A DNA stretch of 20,571 nt from an uncultured Pseudomonas sp. Lineage in GTDB: Bacteria > Pseudomonadota > Gammaproteobacteria > Pseudomonadales > Pseudomonadaceae. The notes beneath the pieces were generated by a model. The model searched no databases and was not told the origin of the DNA. It saw nothing but the letters and a program-made list of their open reading frames with translations. The stretch lies in NCBI RefSeq assembly GCF_946885885.1, contig NZ_CAMPHN010000075.1, forward strand, positions 1 through 20,571, written 5' to 3'. This document shows positions 14,238 to 20,571 of this stretch, piece by piece. Position 1 is the stretch's first letter. Every line of letters begins with the position of its first letter. The position numbers and the translations under genes were made by a program.

Positions 14238-15803
14238 ATGCTCTTACCATCATGCAAACTATTGAATTTAAAAGCATTGGCACATAGCACTCCGGCGCTC
14301 GCGGTGGTTTTTTGCGTCGTCCTGAGCGGCTGTCAAAGCACCTCGTCCTCCCTCGACCGGAGTCGCGATACCGATACAGCAGTGGGCATGGAACGAGAGC
14401 CGGAATGGATCACCACCACGCTGCAAGTGCCGGAACCTGAAGACATCTGGGAGCGCGTACGCAACGGCTATCAATTGCAAGACGCGATAGGTATCAACCC
14501 ACGAATCGAACAACAGCGATTGTGGTTCGTCAGCAATCCGTCCTTCGTGGAAAAAGTCGGCGAACGTAGCAACCCCTATATCTACTACATCGTCGAGCGC
14601 CTGGAAGAGCGCAATATGCCGATGGAGTTGGCGCTGTTGCCGATGATCGAAAGCGCCTATAACCCCCTCGCCTATTCCCACGCCGATGCCGTCGGGCTCT
14701 GGCAGTTCATCCCCTCCACCGGCCGCAGTTTCAATCTGCGCCAAACCAGCTGGTACGACGGTCGCCGCGATGTCATGGCCTCGACCAATGCAGCGATGAA
14801 TTACCTGTCGCGCCTGCATGAGATGTTCGGTGGCGATTGGCTGCTCGCGCTGGCCGCCTACAACGCCGGCGAAGGCCGGGTCGCCCGCGCTATCGAGCGA
14901 AACCGCGAGCTGGGCTTGCCGACCGACTACTGGAACTTGTCGCTGCCGAGCGAAACCCAGAACTATGTGCCCAAGTTGCTGGCTTTATCCCAAGTGGTGA
15001 TGAGTCCGGAAGCCTATGGCGTCAGCCTGGAGCCGATCGCCAACGAGCCCTACTTCGAGAAAGTCGAGCTCAAGCAGCGCATGGATTTATCCCGTATCGC
15101 CGCCCTGGCGGATCTGGACGAAGACGAGTTGTACCTGCTCAACCCCGCATTCAAGCGGCGGATAACCCTCGACGGCCCTCAGCATTTGCTGGTGCCGGCG
15201 AGCAAGGCCGAACTCCTGACCGCCAACCTGCTGCTGATGAAGCCGGAAGAGTTGGTCGATTGGCAGCAATACCGGGTGCGTTCGGGCGACAGCCTGCACG
15301 GCATCGCCACCCGCTATCGGCTGACGGTCAATACCCTCAAAGATATCAATCGGCTGACCAGCAACCACTTGAGCGTCGGCCAGATTCTCAGTATTCCGGC
15401 CGAGCCCGGCGTCTCGCCAAGCGAGCCGTTGTTTCAGAGTTCGACCAGCAGTGCAGTCGCCTCCTCGCGCACCTACCGGGTGAAGAGTGGTGACAACCTC
15501 TGGCTGGTGGCCAGGGCGCACAAGGTTTCGGTCGCCGATGTGAAGCGCTGGAACAACCTCAGGGGCAACAACCTGCGCGTCGGCCAGGTGCTCAACTTCA
15601 AGGACGGTAGCGCGCCTGCGCACCTTGCCTCCAGCGCTTCCGCACGCAAAGCCGCGACTTACTACAGAGTGCGCAACGGCGATTCGCTGTACCTGATCGC
15701 CAAGCGATTCAAGGTGCGCATGCAGCACCTGCAAAGCTGGAACCCCAAAGCCGGCAAAGCGCTCAAGCCGGGACAGACGCTTACCCTGTATCTGCCCAAC
15801 TGA
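14238..15803 (+). CDS. mltD: Membrane-bound lytic murein transglycosylase D (lipoprotein, three LysM domains)
   Basis: A 521-residue lipoprotein. The signal peptide ends in the lipobox LSGC with the acylated cysteine at 32; residue +2 is Gln, not Asp, which fits outer-membrane sorting. The SLT/GH23 domain spans about 120-225, with catalytic Glu138 in MIESAYNP, then AVGLWQFIPSTG and LAAYNAGEGRV. Three LysM peptidoglycan-binding domains follow at about 345-388, 413-455 and 476-519 (each Y-RV-x-GD-x-L...GQ-x-L). E. coli MltD has two, so this is a longer type. It cleaves the MurNAc-GlcNAc bond to 1,6-anhydro products. It is probably transcribed from its own promoter at 14173-14201. Its stop is 2 nt from the stop of the convergent HDOD gene. 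Confidence 0.95.
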   Translation: MLLPSCKLLNLKALAHSTPALAVVFCVVLSGCQSTSSSLDRSRDTDTAVGMEREPEWITTTLQVPEPEDIWERVRNGYQLQDAIGINPRIEQQRLWFVSNPSFVEKVGERSNPYIYYIVERLEERNMPMELALLPMIESAYNPLAYSHADAVGLWQFIPSTGRSFNLRQTSWYDGRRDVMASTNAAMNYLSRLHEMFGGDWLLALAAYNAGEGRVARAIERNRELGLPTDYWNLSLPSETQNYVPKLLALSQVVMSPEAYGVSLEPIANEPYFEKVELKQRMDLSRIAALADLDEDELYLLNPAFKRRITLDGPQHLLVPASKAELLTANLLLMKPEELVDWQQYRVRSGDSLHGIATRYRLTVNTLKDINRLTSNHLSVGQILSIPAEPGVSPSEPLFQSSTSSAVASSRTYRVKSGDNLWLVARAHKVSVADVKRWNNLRGNNLRVGQVLNFKDGSAPAHLASSASARKAATYYRVRNGDSLYLIAKRFKVRMQHLQSWNPKAGKALKPGQTLTLYLPN

Positions 15804-15805
15804 TT

Positions 15806-17257
15806 TCAGGAACGCTTGCTCAGCGTATCCAGGCAACGCCCGGTCAACTGCGAAAAACGCTGAAAAGCGACGAACTGTTCATGTTTCAAAGCCCGCCCCG
15901 AGACCCGATTGTCGGCATACACCACGCCGATCTCGCGAGTGCCCGCGAGCAATGGGGCGATAAAGAACATGCCCTGGCCAAGGCACTTGCGAATCGGCTG
16001 GGTGACCAGTTCGGCGAGGTTGTAACTGGCCGGCACCCCCATCCACAATGCCTCTCTATTGCGCAGCACATAGCTGAATATGTGCTGTTGCTCGGGTTGG
16101 TCGACCGGCAATACGAAATCGCTCAGCCAGCCCTGGCTGCCTTCGCCAACCACCCGTTTGGTGCGAAAACAGCTGTGTCCGTCGGCCAGCACCACCAACA
16201 TGACCCGCTCCAGCCCGGCGCCCTGGTGCAAGCCCTTGAGCAAGGTGTCGATGATCTGCGCGACATCGCCGCGCTTGTTGGCCATCATGCCGAGGTCTTG
16301 TAGCGCCTGTTGCAGGGTCAACAGATTGGGCTGCAGCAAACGGGCTCGGCGTAGCTCCTGCTGCTCGCGGATCTGCTCGGGGTCGGTATTGGGAATAAGC
16401 TTGCACAACTTGCTGGCACCGAAGGTGGTCGCCACCTTGACCGCCTCTTCGGCACTGGCGAACACCTGCTGCAAGGCTTCTTCAGGGGTGACACCGATAA
16501 AATTCGCCATTTCCTCGATCAGGCTTTCCATCGCCGCCGAGTCCCAGCCCTCCAGCGCCGCCTGACTGATCCGTGCACCGAGGTTGACCGAAAATACCGT
16601 CGGGTCGTTGCGGTTGGCGGTGTTGTGCGCCTGGCTGACGATGTCGCCCAGGTTCCAACTCTTGACCAAACCCTGGGTCAGTTGACGAAAGCTGGTGCCC
16701 AACACCTGTTGCACCGCCTCGTCCACATCCACTCCCGGCTGCGCCAAGGCGCTCGCCAGCTCGTCAGCCTGATCGCCGCCGCAACCCCAGAACGCCAGTT
16801 CGCCCAAGTGAAACAGCAAGGCGGCGATAAACACCTCTTCCTGATGCTTGGCCAATACGTAGCCGGCAATATTGCGCGCCTGCACCGCGGCATGGAACGA
16901 ACGCGCGAGCAGCTCCTGCAGTTGCTCGCGCGGCGCGCGGACCAGCAAGCCATCGATCAGCGCAACGGACATGCCGATCAAGCGCACGTTGTCGAAGCCG
17001 ATCATCACGATGGCCCGCGAGATGGTCTTGATCGCTTCCTGAGAGGGGTTGTAATAGACGCTGTTGCCGATGCGCAGCACTTTCGAGGTCAGCGAAGCAT
17101 CGCGCAGCAACACGTCGGCCAACTGCTGCACCGAGGACTTATCCTGTTGCGCCAGGCGATGCAGGTCCTGCACCACGGCCGCTAGAGCGGGCAACTCGGC
17201 TTGATTCAAGCGGTCGATCCAAGATTGCAAGCCGTGGCTATGGGTACCCAAATTCAA
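15806..17257 (-). CDS. HDOD domain protein with C-terminal GAF-like region
   Basis: A 483-residue cytoplasmic protein. Residues about 20-215 form an HDOD domain (LPALAAVVQDLHRLAQ, LRDASLTSKVLRIGNSVYYN, ISRAIVMIGFDNVRLIG, FIAALLFHLGELAFW), the HD-related output domain without the metal-dependent phosphohydrolase residues. Residues about 315-480 look like a GAF-type sensor (LLKGLHQGAGLERVMLVVL, then MFFIAPLLAGTREIGVVYAD). Such proteins act in bacterial signalling, but the partner is unknown. No ATG occurs before Met85, inside the HDOD domain, so translation must start at TTG: 17257 or, better spaced from the AGAGAGG ribosome-binding site, 17251. Its stop lies 2 nt from the mltD stop, leaving no room for separate terminators. 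In P. aeruginosa, from memory, mltD is directly next to the binding-protein genes without this gene. Confidence 0.85.
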   Translation of the reverse strand: MNLGTHSHGLQSWIDRLNQAELPALAAVVQDLHRLAQQDKSSVQQLADVLLRDASLTSKVLRIGNSVYYNPSQEAIKTISRAIVMIGFDNVRLIGMSVALIDGLLVRAPREQLQELLARSFHAAVQARNIAGYVLAKHQEEVFIAALLFHLGELAFWGCGGDQADELASALAQPGVDVDEAVQQVLGTSFRQLTQGLVKSWNLGDIVSQAHNTANRNDPTVFSVNLGARISQAALEGWDSAAMESLIEEMANFIGVTPEEALQQVFASAEEAVKVATTFGASKLCKLIPNTDPEQIREQQELRRARLLQPNLLTLQQALQDLGMMANKRGDVAQIIDTLLKGLHQGAGLERVMLVVLADGHSCFRTKRVVGEGSQGWLSDFVLPVDQPEQQHIFSYVLRNREALWMGVPASYNLAELVTQPIRKCLGQGMFFIAPLLAGTREIGVVYADNRVSGRALKHEQFVAFQRFSQLTGRCLDTLSKRS

Positions 17258-17258
17258 G

Positions 17259-17266
17259 CCCTCTCT
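17259..17266 (-). promoter_or_regulatory. Ribosome-binding site of the TTG-started HDOD gene
   Basis: Minus-strand AGAGAGGG stands only 1 nt from the first TTG (17257) but about 7 nt from the second, in-frame TTG (17251). This favours the second as the main start (481 residues). Confidence 0.5.
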
Positions 17267-17396
17267 GTGATTTCTTCGAGTGTAGCAAGATGTTGCTTAG
17301 CATCGCCGCCGGGTACGGTCTTTTTCCTGCTTATACAAGCTGTTACTGTACCGGACCTGTAGCCTACAAGACGCCACGGACTGGATTTTTCACTTG

Positions 17397-19226
17397 ATGC
17401 GTCTCCTCTTTGCACTATTCCTCAGTTTGCTCATCGGCGCTCCCGCTTCGGCAAGCCTTCGCGAAAGCCACGGCTATGCGCAATTCGGCGCGCTCAAGTA
17501 CCCCGCGAGCTTTACCCATTTCGATTGGGTAAACCCCGACGCGCCCAAAGCCGGCACCGTCCGCATCATGGCATCGGGTACCTTCGACACCCTCAACCCT
17601 TATACCTTCAAGGGCAGCAGCCCGATCAGCACGGCGAATTTCCAGCAATACGGTGTTACCGAGCTGAACGCGACCTTGATGGCCGGCACCGGCGCCTACG
17701 ATCCTTCGGGCGACGAACCCGCCTCCAGCTATGGCTTGATCGCCAAGTCGGTCGAGTTCAGCGACGACCGCAGCTGGGTGGTGTTCAACCTGCGCCCCGA
17801 AGCGCGCTTCCATGACGGCGTGCCCATCTCGGCTTACGACGTGGCGTTCTCCTATCGCCTGCTGCTCAAGGATGGCCATCCGCAGTACCGCACCAATCTG
17901 CAGGAAGTGAAGCGCGTCGACATCCTCAATCGTCATCGCATCCGCTTCGTCTTCAAGCGCTCCGGCAATCCCTTGTTGATCATGCGCCTGGGCGAACTGC
18001 CGGTGCTGCCGCAACATTACTGGAAAGACCGCGACTTCAAGGCCACCACGTTCGAACCACCGCTGGGCAGCGGGCCTTATCGTATTACCCAGGTAAGTCC
18101 GGGGCGTAGCCTCACGTTCAGCCGGGTGAAGGATTGGTGGGGCGAGCAATTGCCGGTCAACCGCGGTAAATACAATTTCGACCGGATCGAGGTGGAGTTC
18201 TATCGCGACAGCCATGTCGCCTTCGAAGCTTTCAAGGCCGGCGAATTCGACTTCTATATCGAGCAACAGGCGAAGAACTGGGCCAATGGCTACGACTTCC
18301 CCGCGGTGGCCCAGGGCGAGATCGTCAAAGCGGAAATCCCTCACAGCATTCCGACCCAGACCCAAGCGCTGTTCATGAACACCCGCCGCGCGGTATTCGC
18401 CGATCGCAAGGTGCGTGAGGCCCTGGCGATGATGTTCGATTTCGAATGGACCAACCGCGCGCTGTTCAGTAACTCTTATATCCGCGCCAGCAGCTATTAC
18501 CCCAACAGCGAGTTTTCCGCGACCGGCAAGCCTGAAGGAGCCGAATGGCTGCTGCTTTCGCCCTACCGCAAGCAACTGCCGGCCCGGCTGTTCACCGAAG
18601 CCTTCCAAATCCCGCAAACCGAAGGCCGCGGCATCCCCAGGGAAACCCTGCGCCGTGCCCTCGGGCTGCTGGCCGAGGCCGGCTGGAAGCCTTCCGGCGA
18701 GCGCTTGGTCAACAGCAAAGGCGAAGTCCTGCGCTTCGAGATCCTGTTGGTCAACCCGGGGCTCGAGCGTATTTACCAACCCTATATCCAGAATCTCTCG
18801 CGACTCGGCATCGAGGCCGGTATTCGTAGCGTCGACCGGGCGCAATACAAGCAACGCCTCGATCAATTCGACTTCGACGCCATCTCCCTGACCCTCGGAC
18901 AAACCCTGAGCCCTGGCCTGGAGCAATGGCTGTATTTCCACTCCAGCCAGGCGAAGATCAAAGGCGGTAAAAACTATGCCGGGATCGATCACCCGGTAGT
19001 CGATGCCTTGCTGGAAAAGCTGCTCTCGGCGAAAACCCGCGATCAACAGGTTGCCGCGACCCGCGCCCTGGACCGGGTTTTGCTTTGGCAGCATTACACG
19101 ATCCCCAATTGGTACATCAATTATCACCGCCTGGCTTACCGCGACCGGTTCGCCTTCGTCACCGTGCCGCCCTATACCCTGGGCCTGCGTAGCTGGTGGC
19201 TGAAACCCACGGAGAAAGACCGATGA
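17397..19226 (+). CDS. Periplasmic substrate-binding protein, SBP family 5 (YejA / NppA1-like)
   Basis: A 609-residue exported protein. The signal peptide is MRLLFALFLSLLIGAPASA, cleaved before SLRES. The mature part has the family 5 hallmarks: FDWVNPDAPKAGTVRI near the N-terminus, LRPEARFHDGVPISAYDV, LPVLPQHYW, PPLGSGPYRI, RVKDWWGEQLPVNRGKYNFD and IPNWYINYHR at the end. The VNPDAPK and NRGKYNFD motifs place it with E. coli YejA and the P. aeruginosa Npp transporter proteins, which feed an ABC importer for peptides and peptide-nucleoside antibiotics such as microcin C-type compounds. The ATG at 17397 is preferred over the TTG one codon earlier. It overlaps the next gene by ATGA. Positionally this would be the PA1811 equivalent; the ligand is inference. 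Confidence 0.92.
   Translation: MRLLFALFLSLLIGAPASASLRESHGYAQFGALKYPASFTHFDWVNPDAPKAGTVRIMASGTFDTLNPYTFKGSSPISTANFQQYGVTELNATLMAGTGAYDPSGDEPASSYGLIAKSVEFSDDRSWVVFNLRPEARFHDGVPISAYDVAFSYRLLLKDGHPQYRTNLQEVKRVDILNRHRIRFVFKRSGNPLLIMRLGELPVLPQHYWKDRDFKATTFEPPLGSGPYRITQVSPGRSLTFSRVKDWWGEQLPVNRGKYNFDRIEVEFYRDSHVAFEAFKAGEFDFYIEQQAKNWANGYDFPAVAQGEIVKAEIPHSIPTQTQALFMNTRRAVFADRKVREALAMMFDFEWTNRALFSNSYIRASSYYPNSEFSATGKPEGAEWLLLSPYRKQLPARLFTEAFQIPQTEGRGIPRETLRRALGLLAEAGWKPSGERLVNSKGEVLRFEILLVNPGLERIYQPYIQNLSRLGIEAGIRSVDRAQYKQRLDQFDFDAISLTLGQTLSPGLEQWLYFHSSQAKIKGGKNYAGIDHPVVDALLEKLLSAKTRDQQVAATRALDRVLLWQHYTIPNWYINYHRLAYRDRFAFVTVPPYTLGLRSWWLKPTEKDR
19211..19214 (+). promoter_or_regulatory. Ribosome-binding site of the second binding-protein gene
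   Basis: GGAG within the end of the upstream coding sequence, 8 nt before the ATG at 19223. Together with the 4-nt ATGA overlap it indicates coupled yet independently initiated translation. Confidence 0.65.
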
Positions 19227-20571
19227 CGCGTTCTCTGCGCACCGCACTCCTGCATGGCAGCGGCGTTCTGCTGCTTGGCTTGGCCAGCCTGGCGCAGGCT
19301 GCGCCTAAACATGCACTGACGTTGTACGACGAACCGTCCAAGTACCCTGCCAATTACCAGCACTTCGACTACGTCAACCCGGACGCGCCCAAGGGTGGCA
19401 CTCTGCGCCAAGCCGGTTTCGGCAGTTTCGACAGCCTCAATCCTTTTATCAATAAAGGGGTCTCCGCCGACGATATCGGCCTGATTTACGACACCCTGAC
19501 CCGCCACAGCCTCGATGAGCCCTTCACCGAATACGGCCTACTGGCCGGAAAGATCGAGAAGGCGCCAGATAACGCCTGGGTACGTTTCTATCTGCGCCCC
19601 GAAGCACGCTTCCACGACGGCCAGCCAGTGACCGCCGAAGACGTCAAATTCACCTTCGAAACCTTGATGAGCAAAGGCTCACCCATGTACCGCGGCTATT
19701 ACGCCGATGTCGAGCGGGTCGAGGTGGAAAGCCCGAGCAAGGTGCGCTTCGTCTTCAAGCATGCCGGCAACCGCGAACTGCCGTTGATTCTCGGGCAGCT
19801 GCCGGTACTGCCGAAACACTGGTGGACCGAACTGGACGAACGCGATGCACCACAACAACCATTATTGGGCGACGAAAATATCGTCGATATCGTCGAAGCG
19901 CCGGATAAAGCCAGCATCACCCTGCGTATCCATGAAGACGCCCGCCTCGCCAACGGCAAGAAACTCAACGCCGAGCTTTTGCAATTGAATCTGCAAAAAG
20001 CGGCCGATTCGACAAGCGAAGCGCTCAAACCCTTGGCGGCGATCACCGGTTACAGCAGCGCAGACAAACAAAGCTTGCGCATCGACGTGAAAAAGGGCGG
20101 TACCGAGCAGTTGCTGCCCGCGCTCGAACAACTGCGGGTATTGCCCAGCAAGCGCGACTTCAGCAAGAGCAGCCTGGAGGTCCCCCTGGGCAGCGGCCCC
20201 TATAAAGTCGCCGAAGTCCAGGCCGGACGCTCGATTCGCTATGAGCGGGTCAAGGACTGGTGGGGTCAGGATCTGTCGGTCAATCGCGGCTTCTACAACT
20301 TCGACGACATGCGCATCGACTACTACCGCGACAACACCGTCGCCCTGGAAGCGATGAAAGCAGGCCAATTCGACTATTGGCTGGAGACCAGTGCGAAGAA
20401 CTGGGCCACCGCCTACGACACCCCAGCTGTTGCCGAGGGCCGCTTGATCAAGGAAGAAATTCAGAATCACAACCCCACCGGCATGCAGGGCTTTATCTTC
20501 AACACCCGCCGCCCGTTGTTCCAGGATCGCCGGGTACGCGAAGCCCTGGGCTTGCTGTTCGACTTCGAGTG
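19223..20571 (+). CDS. Second periplasmic SBP family 5 protein (YejA / NppA2-like) with internal duplication, 3' partial
   Basis: Open to the right edge: 449 full codons are visible. The signal peptide ends LLGLASLAQA before APKHA. Family motifs are FDYVNPDAPKGGTLR, LRPEARFHDGQPVTAEDV (124-141), LGQLPVLPKHWW, VPLGSGPYKV, RVKDWWGQDLSVNRGFYNFD, YRDNTVALEAMKAGQFD and GFIFNTRRPLFQDRRVREAL. Compared with the upstream paralogue it carries about 110 extra residues between HWW (199-201) and DFSKSSLEVPLGSGPY. They look like a diverged second copy of the preceding segment (residues 112-200 against 224-311). It overlaps the first gene by ATGA and has a GGAG site, so both belong to one operon, presumably continuing into permease and ATPase genes beyond the window. 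Positionally this would be the PA1810 equivalent. Confidence 0.92.
   Translation, partial: MTRSLRTALLHGSGVLLLGLASLAQAAPKHALTLYDEPSKYPANYQHFDYVNPDAPKGGTLRQAGFGSFDSLNPFINKGVSADDIGLIYDTLTRHSLDEPFTEYGLLAGKIEKAPDNAWVRFYLRPEARFHDGQPVTAEDVKFTFETLMSKGSPMYRGYYADVERVEVESPSKVRFVFKHAGNRELPLILGQLPVLPKHWWTELDERDAPQQPLLGDENIVDIVEAPDKASITLRIHEDARLANGKKLNAELLQLNLQKAADSTSEALKPLAAITGYSSADKQSLRIDVKKGGTEQLLPALEQLRVLPSKRDFSKSSLEVPLGSGPYKVAEVQAGRSIRYERVKDWWGQDLSVNRGFYNFDDMRIDYYRDNTVALEAMKAGQFDYWLETSAKNWATAYDTPAVAEGRLIKEEIQNHNPTGMQGFIFNTRRPLFQDRRVREALGLLFDFE
19550..20161 (+). repeat. Diverged tandem duplication inside the second binding-protein gene
   Basis: Copy one covers residues about 110-200 (19550-19822) and copy two about 223-313 (19889-20161), with a period near 112 residues. 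From Ala114/Ala226 on, 26 residues align without gaps with nine identities (the APD, A, AR, G and AE positions) and many conservative changes. Both copies end in QL-x-VLP. Copy two has lost the conserved FHDG motif (LANG instead). DNA identity is low, so the duplication is old. Confidence 0.6.

Noticed and set aside
17359..17369. TGTAG-C-CTACA dyad upstream of the first binding-protein gene
   Set aside because: The arms are five nucleotides, I found no convincing promoter around it, and such short dyads occur by chance.
17415..19247. A 610-codon open frame antisense to the first binding-protein gene
   Set aside because: It has the same low-complexity shadow character with no motif or start context; the + strand gene has a signal peptide and family motifs.
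1..20571. tRNA, rRNA, CRISPR, prophage, insertion sequence or toxin-antitoxin/defence system
   Set aside because: I looked for tandem spaced repeats, transposase or integrase motifs and small gene pairs and saw none. All sizeable genes belong to housekeeping or metabolic families.

Overview
The window reads as about 20.6 kb of chromosome from a Pseudomonas-type gammaproteobacterium. This rests on GC-rich coding sequence, a FimL/ChpA-type twitching regulator next to nudC, an LdcA-type lysine decarboxylase, and the run gloB / methyltransferase / rnhA / dnaQ / mltD followed by paired YejA-type solute-binding proteins. From memory this parallels the PA1810-PA1829 region of P. aeruginosa, with local differences. 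I see no phage, transposase, CRISPR or RNA gene. The gene content is core and the interest lies in local details.

Layout. Positions 1-1828 (+) hold an APH-fold phosphotransferase, cut at its 5' end, followed by a short-chain dehydrogenase; both look like acyl-CoA metabolism genes. Positions 1933-3468 hold two divergent membrane-protein genes: an unnamed two-helix protein (-) and a YfcA/TSUP permease (+). Positions 3436-6817 (-) form a gene string: an ECH1-type dienoyl-CoA isomerase, an intrinsic terminator overlapping its stop codon, fimL, and nudC, the last two joined by an ATGA overlap. The nudC 3' end overlaps the permease 3' end antisense.

Positions 7049-11269 look like a lysine/amino-acid module. 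It contains ldcA (-), a divergent lysine 6-dehydrogenase-like oxidoreductase (+), a hairpin and a palindromic repeat, and an Lrp/AsnC regulator (-). Positions 11329-13278 (-) are dnaQ, rnhA (8-nt overlap) and a small methyltransferase. gloB (glyoxalase II) diverges from these and is followed by mltD, a lipoprotein murein transglycosylase with three LysM domains and a very good sigma70 promoter. An HDOD-domain protein (-), which must start at TTG, converges on mltD with a 2-nt gap. The window ends in two overlapping genes for family 5 peptide-type solute-binding proteins (+).

The most unusual observation is in the second binding protein, which runs off the right edge. It carries about 110 extra residues that align without gaps to the segment just before them, which suggests an internal tandem duplication absent from its upstream paralogue. 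Other points of interest are the lysine dehydrogenase-like / ldcA / Lrp grouping, a terminator inside the 50-nt gap before fimL, a 12-residue repeat-like insertion in LdcA, and a perfect-phase 23-bp tandem repeat behind ldcA.
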